NCBI GenBank assembly: GCA_035293565.1
Contig: DATGMP010000080.1
Span: 28,288-92,287, forward strand
DNA: 64,000 nt
Direction of reading: 5' to 3'
Source of the DNA: DATGMP01 sp035293565
GTDB taxonomy: Bacteria; Pseudomonadota; Alphaproteobacteria; BOG-932; Roseiterribacteraceae
Shown: in pieces, positions 53,074-61,497 of the stretch
Layout of the letters: every line of letters starts with the position of its first letter
Position numbering within the stretch: position 1 is the first letter of the stretch
Position numbers and translations under genes: made by a program
Notes under the pieces: generated by a model
Seen by the model: only the letters and a program-made list of their open reading frames with translations
What the model was told of the DNA's origin: nothing
The model's database searches: none

Positions 53074-53823
53074 TTACAGGACCTTCGCTTCGTTTTTCAG
53101 CTTGTCGACGAGCTGCTGCACGGTCTCAACCTTGACGCCCGCCTGGCGCTTCGGCGGCTCCGTCACCTTGAGGACCTTGAGCCGCGGCGCCGGGTCGACC
53201 CCCAGGTCCGCCATTTTGAGGGCGTCGAGAGGCTTCTTCTTGGCCTTCATAATGTTCGGCAGCGATGCGTAGCGCGGCTCGTTCAAGCGCAGATCGGTCG
53301 TGATCACGGCCGGCAGTTTCAATTCCTCCGTTTCGAGACCGCCATCGACCTCGCGGGTGACCGTCACGGTCCCGTCGCCGACCACCACTTTCGACGCGAA
53401 AGTCGCCTGGCTCCAGCCCAGCAACGCGGCCAGCATCTGGCCGGTCTGGTTGGAATCATCGTCAATGGCCTGCTTGCCGAGTATTGCGAGATCGATCTTC
53501 TCACGCTCGGCGATGGCCTTGAGCGCCTTGGCGACAGCCAGGGGCTCGACCTCGCCATCCTGCTGCACGAGGATGCCGCGGTCCGCCCCTATGGCGAGCG
53601 CGGTGCGGATGGTCTCCTGCGCCTGTTGGGGGCCGATCGAGACCGCCAGAATATCCTCGGCCTTTCCCGCCTCCTTGAGACGGACGGCCTCTTCGACGGC
53701 GATTTCGTCGAAGGGGTTCATCGACATCTTGACGTTCGCGGTATCGACGCCGGTGCCGTCGGGCTTAACCCGGACTTTCACATTGTAATCGACCACCCGC
53801 TTGACGGGGACCATGACCCTCAT
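53074..53823 (-). CDS. etfB: Electron transfer flavoprotein beta subunit
   Basis: A 249-residue FixA-type subunit with VPVKRVVDYNVKVRV, MNPFDEIAVEEAVRLKE, AILGKQAIDDDSNQTGQMLAALLGW and DLGVDPAPRLKVLKVTEPP. The start is the ATG at 53823; a second ATG three codons on is possible. First gene of etfB-etfA-hbd(-PQQ enzyme), divergent from nusB. Confidence 0.95.
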   Translation of the reverse strand: MRVMVPVKRVVDYNVKVRVKPDGTGVDTANVKMSMNPFDEIAVEEAVRLKEAGKAEDILAVSIGPQQAQETIRTALAIGADRGILVQQDGEVEPLAVAKALKAIAEREKIDLAILGKQAIDDDSNQTGQMLAALLGWSQATFASKVVVGDGTVTVTREVDGGLETEELKLPAVITTDLRLNEPRYASLPNIMKAKKKPLDALKMADLGVDPAPRLKVLKVTEPPKRQAGVKVETVQQLVDKLKNEAKVL

Positions 53824-53958
53824 TGGCGATTCCATTATTGCAGTGCGAGCCCAACCGCCCAGACGCAAGCGCTTCAGGCGGGCTCTCAATGAGCGGGGCG
53901 CACCTTAGGAGCCCGCTTGCTGCGATGTCAACGCGGCGCGCTGCAGCGCAGGATGGCC

Positions 53959-53989
53959 CGGCCGCCCCTCTGGACGAGAGGGGCGGCCG
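53959..53989. other. Strong perfect stem-loop immediately upstream of nusB
   Basis: A 13-bp perfect inverted repeat (CGGCCGCCCCTCT, loop GGACG, AGAGGGGCGGCCG) ends 15 bases before the nusB ATG. No T-run follows on either strand, so it is not an intrinsic terminator by the usual criterion. It lies in the etfB-nusB divergent gap and no Shine-Dalgarno is visible for nusB. Confidence 0.6.
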
Positions 53990-54004
53990 TGTTACCTATG
54001 CGCC

Positions 54005-54550
54005 ATGAGTTCGACGAGCACATCCAAAAAACCCCGCGGCTCGGCCAAGGCGCGGCGGTCGGCCGCCAGGCTGGCCGCCGTGCAGTGTTTATACGAGATG
54101 GCGGTCGCCGACCGGCCCGCGGCCGACATCGTCGGCGAGTTCATCCAATTCCGGATCGGCCAGGAGGTCGACGGCGCCACTTTCGTTCCGGCGGACGTCA
54201 CCCTGCTGACCGCTATCGTCCGCGGCGCGGATGCGGAGGCGACCGACATCGCATCCTTGATCGACGGCGCGATCCGGGCGCCGCTCGAGCATGGCCGTCT
54301 CGAGTTGCTGCTCAAATCGATCCTTGCGGCTGGAGTGTGGGAGCTTCGGCGTAACCTCGAAGTCCCTGCGCCGATCATCATCTCCGAATATGTGTCGATT
54401 GCTGTGGCCTTTTACGGCGGCCCGGAGCCCGGATTGATCAATGGGGTGCTCGACCGGGTCGCACGTCAGCTTCGATCCCATGAATTCGGCCAGGGCGGGG
54501 CGGGCCCGATCCCTGGCGGCAAACCGGAGATGGGGCAGGATGGGCACTGA
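54005..54550 (+). CDS. nusB: Transcription antitermination factor NusB
   Basis: A 181-residue helical NusB with an N-terminal basic tail, ARRSAARLAAVQCLYEMAVADR, and LELLLKSILAAGVWELRR, PAPIIISEYVSIAVAFYGGPEPGLINGVLDRVAR. It binds boxA with S10 to protect rRNA transcripts. The ATG lies just after a strong stem-loop and without a clear ribosome binding site. thiL overlaps its end by 11 bases. The usual upstream ribH is absent here. Confidence 0.93.
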   Translation: MSSTSTSKKPRGSAKARRSAARLAAVQCLYEMAVADRPAADIVGEFIQFRIGQEVDGATFVPADVTLLTAIVRGADAEATDIASLIDGAIRAPLEHGRLELLLKSILAAGVWELRRNLEVPAPIIISEYVSIAVAFYGGPEPGLINGVLDRVARQLRSHEFGQGGAGPIPGGKPEMGQDGH

Positions 54551-55532
54551 TCCGCCTCGCTTGGGCGAGTTCGGCCGGATCGAACGTTTCTTTCGACCCC
54601 TTGCGGCTGCGCTGCCCGGCGCCTTCGGATTGACGGACGATGCCGCGGTGCTGACCGTGCCCGCGGGCCAGGACCTGGTCGTCACGACAGACGCAATTGT
54701 CGAAGGCGTTCATTTCCTGCCAGGTGATCCCCCGGCCGACATCGCTCGCAAGGCCCTCCGGGTGAACCTCTCCGATCTCGCCGCCAAGGGCGCGCTGCCG
54801 CTCGCTTACACGCTGACGCTCGCGATCGGGAGGACGATCGGGGATTCCTGGGTCGAGAGCTTTGCGGCGGCCTTGGGCGAGGATCAGGCGCGCTACGGCA
54901 TAGTGCTGGCCGGCGGCGATTCGGTGTCGACCGAAGGACCCATCTGGGTCTCGGTCGGGGCGTTTGGACTAGTCCCGGCAGGACGGCTGGTGCGGCGACG
55001 CGGTGCACGGCCGGGCGACGGCATTTTCGTCACCGGCACGATCGGAGATGCTGCGCTCGGGCTGAGGCTGATCCGGGGTGCGCTTTCTTCCGACAGGGCC
55101 GGTCGGAAGCTACTCGAACGACGCTATCGATTGCCCGAGCCCCGTCTCGGACTCGCTTCGTCCGTCGCCGAGCATGCGCACGCGGCGATGGACATATCGG
55201 ACGGGCTCGCGGCCGATCTCGACCATATCTGCGCATTGTCCGGCCTGACAGGGCGGGTCGAGCTCGAGCGCGTTCCCTTGTCCGAACCGGCGCGAACCTT
55301 GGTCGACGCCGAGCCTGCTCTCTGGCAGGCGGTCCTCGGCGGCGGCGATGATTACGAGTTGCTTCTCGCGGTGCCGGCCAACGCCCAACAAGCCCTCGAA
55401 TCCGCTGCCAGGACCGCTGCTATTCCGCTGACGCGGATCGGCCAGATGCTGGCGGGCGACGGAAGGTCCCTCATGATCGCCCCCGACGGAACCGAGATGG
55501 CGCTTGCAACCGCTGGTTGGACGCACGCCTGA
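54540..55532 (+). CDS. thiL: Thiamine-monophosphate kinase
   Basis: A 330-residue ThiL, which phosphorylates TMP to the TPP cofactor. Motifs are LGEFGRIERFFRPLA, LTDDAAVL, DLVVTTDAIVEGVHFLPG, RKALRVNLSDLAAKGA, GIVLAGGDSV, MDISDGLAADL and DDYELLLAVPA. The ATG at 54540 starts at the conserved N-terminus. It overlaps nusB. Confidence 0.95.
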   Translation: MGTDPPRLGEFGRIERFFRPLAAALPGAFGLTDDAAVLTVPAGQDLVVTTDAIVEGVHFLPGDPPADIARKALRVNLSDLAAKGALPLAYTLTLAIGRTIGDSWVESFAAALGEDQARYGIVLAGGDSVSTEGPIWVSVGAFGLVPAGRLVRRRGARPGDGIFVTGTIGDAALGLRLIRGALSSDRAGRKLLERRYRLPEPRLGLASSVAEHAHAAMDISDGLAADLDHICALSGLTGRVELERVPLSEPARTLVDAEPALWQAVLGGGDDYELLLAVPANAQQALESAARTAAIPLTRIGQMLAGDGRSLMIAPDGTEMALATAGWTHA

Positions 55533-55627
55533 AAGCTTGACCCTTTAAGGCGAACTTAACCCAGCGCACGCCAGGATCGGACCGTCCGAGGATTCCGGAT
55601 GGTTCTCCCACCATAGAAGATGGCCCC

Positions 55628-56068
55628 ATGATGCGTTCGGGATTGCTGCTATCCGCGCTTCTTCTTTCAATGGCCTTGCTCGGCGCAACCGTCGCGCGCG
55701 CCGGCGAGGAGGGGACCAATACTTCCGCCGCCGCAGCAGGTCCGGGCGATCCGGTCTATGTCGACCTGGCCCCGATGGTGTTGCCTGTCATCGACGGCGA
55801 CCACGTCCAGCAGGTGCTCCAGTTCACGGTCACTCTTGAAGTCGCGGATGAAAAGGCCGCCGACCACATCCGCGCGGTCAAACCGCGCCTGACCGACGCT
55901 TACATCCAGGACCTCTATGGCGCGCTCGACCGCCGGCGCGTAATGGACGGCAAGGTTCTCGATATCGAGCGTCTCAAGGACGAGCTGAAACGCGTCAGTG
56001 CCGGGATCCTCGGCGACAAGGGGTTCGAGGAAGTGCTGATCCAGCGTGTCTCCCAGCGTATGATGTAG
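55628..56068 (+). CDS. FliL-like secreted/membrane protein
   Basis: A 146-residue protein with an N-terminal signal (RSGLLLSALLLSMALLGATVARA) and a region that follows the FliL pattern: VYVDLAPMVLPVIDGDHVQQVLQFTVTLEVADEKAADHIRAVKPRLTDAYIQDLYG is the conserved stretch (positions about 38-92), with KRVSAGILGDKGFEEVLIQRV after it. FliL is associated with the flagellar motor, but no other flagellar gene is near; such standalone homologues beside hppA are common in alphaproteobacteria. Function unknown. Confidence 0.7.
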   Translation: MMRSGLLLSALLLSMALLGATVARAGEEGTNTSAAAAGPGDPVYVDLAPMVLPVIDGDHVQQVLQFTVTLEVADEKAADHIRAVKPRLTDAYIQDLYGALDRRRVMDGKVLDIERLKDELKRVSAGILGDKGFEEVLIQRVSQRMM

Positions 56069-56102
56069 ATCCGCTAGACACTCCTGGTTAAATCATAAGC
56101 AG

Positions 56103-56118
56103 AGGCCTTTACAGGCCT
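56103..56118 (+). terminator. Weak stem-loop between FliL-like gene and hppA
   Basis: AGGCCT, loop TTAC, AGGCCT, followed by TTCC. The stem is only 6 bp and the T-run short, so termination would be partial at best. Confidence 0.25.
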
Positions 56119-56226
56119 TTCCTCGCCCTGTATCCAGCCTCACCGTCATCGGGACGCGGCCGCGTAACGCTGATGACGTGCGCGCCCGCGCGGGCCAAAG
56201 GACAATAGAGAAGGATCTAAGGGCCA

Positions 56227-58317
56227 ATGACTGCCTACGACATCGTAATCGTCGCCTGCGGCGTCCTCGCCGTGCTCTACGGCTTGATCGCCGGGCGGCG
56301 GGTGCTGGCGAACGACCCCGGCACCGCGCGGATGCAGGAGATTGCCGGAGCTGTGCAGATCGGCGCGCGTGCCTATCTCAACCGGCAGTATACGACCATC
56401 GCGATCGTCGGCGTCGTCATCGCCCTCATTCTCGGCTTCACCCTGGGCTACCTCGTCGCCATCGGTTTCGTAATCGGTGCGATCCTCTCCGGCCTCGCCG
56501 GCTTCGTCGGCATGAATGTCTCGGTCCGCGCCAATGTGAGAACTGCTCAGGCGGCGACGAAGGGACTGGCGCCGGCGCTATCGATCGCCTTCACCGCCGG
56601 CGCGGTGACCGGCCTTCTGGTGGTCGGGCTGGGGCTGCTCGGCGTCGCGATTTACTACATCATTCTGCGCAACGCGGGACTCGACCCGCGGCATCTGACG
56701 GAGGCGCTCGTCGGCCTCTCCTTTGGCGCCTCTCTGATATCGATCTTCGCGCGCTTGGGCGGCGGCATCTTCACCAAGGGTGCGGACGTGGGCGCCGACC
56801 TGGTCGGCAAGGTCGAGGCCGGCATTCCCGAGGACGATCCGCGCAATCCGGCCGTGATCGCCGACAATGTCGGCGACAATGTCGGCGACTGCGCCGGCAT
56901 GGCGGCCGACTTGTTCGAGACCTACGCGGTCACGACCGTTGCGACCATGCTGCTGGGCTCGATCTTCTTTTCCGGCGAAGACCAGACGAAGCTCATGCTG
57001 CTGCCGCTTCTGATCGGCGCGGTCTGCATTGTCGGGTCGATCATCGGCACCTTCTTCGTCCGTCTTGGCGGCAGCAAGAACATCATGGGCGCCCTCTATA
57101 AGGGCCTCATCGCCACGGCGGTGATCTCGTTCGCGCTGATCCTCGCTGTGTTTCACTTCCTCCTGGGCAGCGACGCGACCTTTACGACCCGCGACCTCAC
57201 CTTCGGCACGACGCAGCTTATCATCTGCGTCCTGACCGGCCTCGGCGTCACCGGTCTGCTGGTCTGGATCACCGAATACTACACCTCGACCGCCTATCGT
57301 CCGGTCCGGTCCGTCGCCAAGGCATCCGAAACCGGTCACGGCACCAACGTGATTCAGGGCCTCGCGGTGTCGATGGAGGCGACGGCGCTTCCGGTCGTCG
57401 TGATCGCAATCGCCATCATCGTCGCTTTTTCCGTCGCGGGCCTCTACGGCATCGCCATCGCGGCGACCACGATGCTCGCGCTCGCCGGCATCATCGTGGC
57501 GCTCGATGCCTACGGTCCGGTAACGGACAATGCCGGGGGCATCGCCGAGATGGCCGATCTCCCCGCCGATGTCCGCGTCACCACAGACGCGCTGGACGCG
57601 GTGGGCAACACCACCAAGGCGGTCACCAAAGGTTACGCGATCGGCTCGGCGGGCTTGGCTGCGCTCGTTCTGTTCGCGGCTTACACCAATGACCTCAAGC
57701 ATTATTTCCCCAATCTCAATGTCACCTTCGACCTCACAAACCCCTATATCGTGATCGGCCTCTTCCTGGGCGGCCTGTTGCCCTATCTGTTCGGAGCAAT
57801 GGGGATGACCGCGGTCGGCCGGGCCGCGGGATCGGTCGTGATCGAGGTCCGCCGGCAGTTTCGCGAGATCGCCGGCATCATGGAAGGCAAGGCGAAGCCG
57901 GACTACAGCCGCGCCGTCGACATGCTGACCCGCGCCGCGATTAGGGAGATGATCATTCCGTCGCTGCTGCCGGTGGCGGCGCCCGTCGTGCTTTATCTGG
58001 TCATCTGGGGCGTTGCCGATCAGACGGCGGCCTTTACGGCCTTGGGCGCGATGCTGCTGGGAACGATCGTGACGGGTCTTTTCGTGGCCATCTCGATGAC
58101 GTCCGGCGGCGGCGCTTGGGACAATGCGAAGAAGTACATCGAGGAAGGCAACTACGGCGGCAAGGGGTCCGACGCTCACAAGGCCGCGGTGACGGGCGAC
58201 ACGGTCGGCGACCCGTACAAGGACACCGCCGGCCCCGCCGTCAACCCGATGATCAAGATCATCAACATCGTCGCCATTCTGTTGCTCGGGATCATCGCGG
58301 CGCTCACGACGAAATAG
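56227..58317 (+). CDS. hppA: K+-insensitive membrane pyrophosphatase (proton pump)
   Basis: A 696-residue integral-membrane pump that uses pyrophosphate hydrolysis to move protons. The catalytic core is visible in KGADVGADLVGKVEAGIPED, AVIADNVGDNVGDCAGMAADLFE and the C-terminal AAVTGDTVGDPYKDTAGPAV. The determinant AVGNTTKAVTKGYAIGSA has Lys (the K of NTTK), which marks the potassium-independent class as in Rhodospirillum. About 15-16 membrane segments are evident. It ends in a clear terminator. Confidence 0.95.
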   Translation: MTAYDIVIVACGVLAVLYGLIAGRRVLANDPGTARMQEIAGAVQIGARAYLNRQYTTIAIVGVVIALILGFTLGYLVAIGFVIGAILSGLAGFVGMNVSVRANVRTAQAATKGLAPALSIAFTAGAVTGLLVVGLGLLGVAIYYIILRNAGLDPRHLTEALVGLSFGASLISIFARLGGGIFTKGADVGADLVGKVEAGIPEDDPRNPAVIADNVGDNVGDCAGMAADLFETYAVTTVATMLLGSIFFSGEDQTKLMLLPLLIGAVCIVGSIIGTFFVRLGGSKNIMGALYKGLIATAVISFALILAVFHFLLGSDATFTTRDLTFGTTQLIICVLTGLGVTGLLVWITEYYTSTAYRPVRSVAKASETGHGTNVIQGLAVSMEATALPVVVIAIAIIVAFSVAGLYGIAIAATTMLALAGIIVALDAYGPVTDNAGGIAEMADLPADVRVTTDALDAVGNTTKAVTKGYAIGSAGLAALVLFAAYTNDLKHYFPNLNVTFDLTNPYIVIGLFLGGLLPYLFGAMGMTAVGRAAGSVVIEVRRQFREIAGIMEGKAKPDYSRAVDMLTRAAIREMIIPSLLPVAAPVVLYLVIWGVADQTAAFTALGAMLLGTIVTGLFVAISMTSGGGAWDNAKKYIEEGNYGGKGSDAHKAAVTGDTVGDPYKDTAGPAVNPMIKIINIVAILLLGIIAALTTK

Positions 58318-58333
58318 GGAAACGCAAGAAACG

Positions 58334-58368
58334 AAACGGCCGCTGCCCCACGGACAGCGGCCGTTTTT
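58334..58368 (+). terminator. Intrinsic terminator after hppA
   Basis: AAACGGCCGCTG (58334-58345), loop of nine bases, CAGCGGCCGTTT (58355-58366), a perfect 12-bp stem with a run of five Ts (58364-58368). It lies between hppA and convergent bamE and may serve both. Confidence 0.85.
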
Positions 58369-58392
58369 GGTTGTCGCCAGCAGCCGGACGGA

Positions 58393-58893
58393 TCAGCCGC
58401 CCTCGTCGCCGCCCTTCTTTTTCTTCTTCGAGCTCGGCCTGCCGATATTGCCGAGAAGCTGCTCCATGAAGGTGATCTCGCGGCCCGCGGCAGGCGTCGT
58501 CTCCGGGAAAGGCGTGACCTCGGCGGTCTGGTCGAGGCCGATCCGGTCGATCGCGCGGACATGGTCCGTATCGTCGAATTTGATCTCGATCACCTTGTGG
58601 GCGACGAGCTCCGGTTCGAAGAAGGCCTCGCGTTCCGTGCGTTGGCCAACATAGTACCAAGTGTTGTCGTCGAAGGTGGAAACGATGCTCGGGGAGCCCA
58701 GGGCTTCGAAGACGTCGTTCTTGGACGAGGTTCCAGGCTTGACTTGGGCGATCCGCTCCTCGTCCAGCATATTGCCGCGATTGGCAACGATCGGCGTGCA
58801 GCCGGCGACGAGCGGCAAAGCCACGCCCGCGAGAAGAAGCGCAAGGCGCAGCCGAACCGGCCCGGAAGCCGCGAGATTGGAGGTTGAAATCAT
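58393..58893 (-). CDS. bamE: Outer membrane protein assembly factor BamE
   Basis: A 166-residue lipoprotein. Signal and lipobox LLLAGVALPLVAGC give an acylated Cys near residue 32. The SmpA/OmlA domain is seen in RIAQVKPGTSSKNDVFEALGSPSIVSTF and DNTWYYVGQRTEREAFFEP. The C-terminal 30 residues are rich in Lys. BamE is part of the BAM complex that inserts outer-membrane barrels. The ATG at 58893 is chosen, though longer starts exist upstream. Confidence 0.9.
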   Translation of the reverse strand: MISTSNLAASGPVRLRLALLLAGVALPLVAGCTPIVANRGNMLDEERIAQVKPGTSSKNDVFEALGSPSIVSTFDDNTWYYVGQRTEREAFFEPELVAHKVIEIKFDDTDHVRAIDRIGLDQTAEVTPFPETTPAAGREITFMEQLLGNIGRPSSKKKKKGGDEGG

Positions 58894-59019
58894 GACCGAT
58901 CGCGTCCGAGGCTTGTTGGAGACCGTTCGAATCCCAACATCTTGGCCGGACACTCGCATCGGGCGGACGGACCTGTCAACGGGCCCGCGCCTACCTGCAA
59001 CTCACTGGATGTTCTGCCC

Positions 59020-59562
59020 TTGACCGTCCTTTCGCCCAAGGCGCCGCCGCGGCGGATCGCGCCCCTGCTCTATGCCCGGCTCGTCCAGGCGGCGCGACAG
59101 CCTGCGCTCTATCGCGATCTCAAGGTGCCCGACACGATTGAAGGCCGGTACGAGATGGTCGCGCTTCACATGGCGCTCCTTCTCAGGCGGCTTCAAAAGG
59201 AGGGACGGGCGCGGGCGAAGCTGGCGCAGGCGCTGCTCGACTATATGGCAGCCGATTTCGATCGCTCCATCCGCGAGCTCGGCATCGGTGATCTCGGCGT
59301 CGCCCGTTATATGAAACGTCTGGGGGAAGGATTCTATGGCCGCTCTGGAGCCTATTCAGACGCCCTTCAGCAGCAGGACGACTCGGCGCTGTCGCAAGCC
59401 CTGTTGCGAAACGCGTATGCCGGAACCGACCCCGGCGATCCTATTCTGGCCATATTCTGCACCTATGTTCGACGCCAGGCAGAATGCTTGGCCCGACAGG
59501 ATTCCGAATCGATCGCCGCCGGCGAGGTTGGCTACGATCCGGTGGAAGGAGGCTCGGCGTGA
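59020..59562 (+). CDS. Ubiquinol-cytochrome c chaperone family protein
   Basis: A 180-residue protein of the CBP3/ubiquinol-cytochrome c chaperone family: LYARLVQAARQPALYRDLKVPDTIEGRYEMVALHMALLLRRLQKEG is the conserved first half (about residues 15-60), then DYMAADFDRSIRELGIGDLGVARYMKRLGEGFYGRSGAY. It assists assembly of the cytochrome bc1 complex in mitochondria and related bacteria. No ATG opens the conserved frame; TTG at 59020 is the nearest candidate, and TTG at 58942 the next. The gene is divergent from bamE and overlaps yceD by four bases. Confidence 0.82.
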   Translation: MTVLSPKAPPRRIAPLLYARLVQAARQPALYRDLKVPDTIEGRYEMVALHMALLLRRLQKEGRARAKLAQALLDYMAADFDRSIRELGIGDLGVARYMKRLGEGFYGRSGAYSDALQQQDDSALSQALLRNAYAGTDPGDPILAIFCTYVRRQAECLARQDSESIAAGEVGYDPVEGGSA

Positions 59563-60086
59563 CGGTATCCGAATTCGCTCTGGAATTTTCCCGTCCGATA
59601 GCCGTCGACCGGCTGAGCTCGGTGGAGTTCGTGGAGGCGATTGAGGCCGATTCCGGCGAGCGGGCACGCCTTGCCGAACGTTTCGGGCTCGTTTCTTTGG
59701 ACAGGCTAGACGCCTCGGTCCGCATCCGGCGCCGCGAGGGCGGCAACGTGCGGGTCGCAGGTCAGCTCGCCGCCGACATCGTGCAGACCTGCGTCATCAC
59801 GCTCGAGCCCTTTCCCAGCCACATCGAGGACAGCTTCACGGTCGAGTACACAGAGGCGCCTCCCGAAGCGAAGCAGGATCTGAGTCTGGACCTGGAATAC
59901 GAGACTCCGGAGCCGATCGAGGGGGGCATCATCGATGTCGGAGAGCTCGTGGCTCAGCACCTTTCCCTGGCGCTCGATCCACACCCGCGCGCGCCCGGGG
60001 CCGAGCTCGACCAGCGCTGGTCGGATTCGGGGCAGAACGAGCCATCGCCCTTTGCCGTGCTGGAAAAGCTGAAGCGCGAGAACTAG
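59559..60086 (+). CDS. yceD: YceD family protein (DUF177)
   Basis: A 175-residue YceD protein, associated with 23S rRNA accumulation and found upstream of rpmF. Conserved features are SRPIAVDRL, VRVAGQLAADIVQTCVITLEPFPSHIEDSF (the CxxxLEPF motif), YETPEPIEGGIIDVGELVAQHLSLALDPHPRAPG and a C-terminal SPFAVLEKLK. GTG overlapping the preceding stop is used as start. It precedes the classical rpmF-plsX-fabH run. Confidence 0.88.
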   Translation: MTVSEFALEFSRPIAVDRLSSVEFVEAIEADSGERARLAERFGLVSLDRLDASVRIRRREGGNVRVAGQLAADIVQTCVITLEPFPSHIEDSFTVEYTEAPPEAKQDLSLDLEYETPEPIEGGIIDVGELVAQHLSLALDPHPRAPGAELDQRWSDSGQNEPSPFAVLEKLKREN

Positions 60087-60130
60087 TCCCGCCGAGAACC
60101 GCGATCTCGCTGCGAAATAGGGCGGCGGCC

Positions 60131-60159
60131 TTGCCGCCAACTACATTTTGCTTTATGGA
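60131..60159 (+). promoter_or_regulatory. Candidate promoter upstream of rpmF
   Basis: TTGCCG (60131-60136), 17-base spacer, TATGGA (60154-60159) in the gap between yceD and rpmF, which would give a leader of about 55 bases. Both boxes are imperfect. Confidence 0.25.
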
Positions 60160-60221
60160 ACCGCCTTTGCTTCCGGCGCCTTAGCACCGGGAGCCCAACC
60201 GCGTTGCCCCCGAGTTTCGTT

Positions 60222-60407
60222 ATGGCCGTCCCGAAGAAGAGAACCTCCAAGTCCCGCCGGAATATGCGGCGCGCGCACGACGCAATCGTGGCGGTCGGCG
60301 TTGTCGAGTGCCCGAATTGCGGTGAGCTCAAGCGCCCCCATCATGTTTGCACGGCGTGCGGCCATTATGACGGCCGAGAGGTCGTGGACGTTTCGGCACG
60401 CGCGTGA
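60222..60407 (+). CDS. rpmF: 50S ribosomal protein L32
   Basis: A 61-residue L32: MAVPKKRTSKSRRNMRRAHD, then a zinc ribbon with CPNCGELKRPHHVCTACGHYDG (two CxxC pairs), as in zinc-bound L32. It overlaps plsX by four bases, the normal rpmF-plsX coupling. Confidence 0.97.
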   Translation: MAVPKKRTSKSRRNMRRAHDAIVAVGVVECPNCGELKRPHHVCTACGHYDGREVVDVSARA

Positions 60408-61486
60408 GTCCGATCGGCCGCGCCAGGGGCAAGTCCGGCTCGACCGCGTCCGTCACGATCGCCCTGGATGCCATGGGGGGCGACCACGCTCCCGGAATGA
60501 TAGTGGCAGGGGCGGCCATCGCCCAAGGTCGCTATCCGAACGCAAAATTCATTTTTTTCGGCGACGAGTCGAAGATATCGCCTCTCATGAGCCGGAGGCG
60601 GGCTCTGCAGACCGTCTCCTCCATCCGGCACACCGAAACGGTGATCGGCAACGACGACAAGCCGTCGGCGGCGCTGAGGGGATCGGGCAAGCAGTCGAGC
60701 ATGCGCCTCGCGATCGACGCAGTGGCGACGGGCGAGGCGGACTGCGTCATCTCGGCCGGCAATACCGGCGCGCTGATGGCCATGGCCATGATCGTGCTGC
60801 AGAAGCTGCCCGGCATAGACCGTCCGGCCATCGCCTCTTTCCTACCGACGCTGCGGGGCGAGACGGTGATGCTCGATCTCGGTGCCAATCTCGAATGCGA
60901 TGCCAACAATTTGGTGCAATTCGCGATCATGGGCGCTGTCTTCGCCCGGACCGTGCTCGGTATCCCGATGCCGACGATCGGGCTGCTGAATGTCGGTTCC
61001 GAGGAGATGAAAGGGCACGACGCGGTCAAGGCGGCGGCCCAAATCCTGAAGACCTCCACGCTGCCCGGCTATTTTCACGGCTTCGTCGAAGGCAACGACA
61101 TCGCGGCCGGTACCGTCGATGTCGTGGCGACCGACGGCTTCACCGGTAATGTTGCGCTGAAGACGGCCGAGGGGATGGGCAAGCTTTATACGGAGTTTCT
61201 TCGCCGCACTTTTCGATCGTCAATCCTCGCGCGGATCGGCTATCTGCTGGCCAATGCCGCTTTCGGAAAGCTCCGCGCGCGGGTCGATCCGCGACGCTAT
61301 AATGGAGGGATGTTCTTGGGGGTGAGCGGCGTTTGCGTGAAGAGCCACGGTGGGGTCGACGGTTTCGGCTTTGCCAATGCCATTGGCGTCGCCGTCGACC
61401 TCGCGGCCCACGGGTTCAATGACCGCATACGCGAGGAGCTGCAGCGTCTCGACCTGTCGCGGGCGCCGGCCGCGGTAGCGGTCTAG
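60404..61486 (+). CDS. plsX: Phosphate acyltransferase PlsX
   Basis: A 360-residue PlsX that converts acyl-ACP to acyl-phosphate for phospholipid synthesis: IALDAMGGDHAPGMIVAGA, SAGNTGALMAMAMIVLQKLPGI, RPAIASFLPT, DLGANLECD, GLLNVGSEEMKGHD and FTGNVALKTAEGMG. GTG start overlaps the rpmF stop. Followed by fabH at 12 bases. Confidence 0.96.
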   Translation: MSPIGRARGKSGSTASVTIALDAMGGDHAPGMIVAGAAIAQGRYPNAKFIFFGDESKISPLMSRRRALQTVSSIRHTETVIGNDDKPSAALRGSGKQSSMRLAIDAVATGEADCVISAGNTGALMAMAMIVLQKLPGIDRPAIASFLPTLRGETVMLDLGANLECDANNLVQFAIMGAVFARTVLGIPMPTIGLLNVGSEEMKGHDAVKAAAQILKTSTLPGYFHGFVEGNDIAAGTVDVVATDGFTGNVALKTAEGMGKLYTEFLRRTFRSSILARIGYLLANAAFGKLRARVDPRRYNGGMFLGVSGVCVKSHGGVDGFGFANAIGVAVDLAAHGFNDRIREELQRLDLSRAPAAVAV

Positions 61487-61497
61487 GGCTTGGCTCG

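Noticed and set aside
56578..58179. A 533-codon open frame antisense to hppA
   Set aside because: It mirrors the hppA coding frame in a GC-rich genome; translated sequence is low-complexity Asp/Arg/His-rich with no domain, as are other long antisense frames opposite desaturase 1 (2796-3878) and the RpfC-like gene.
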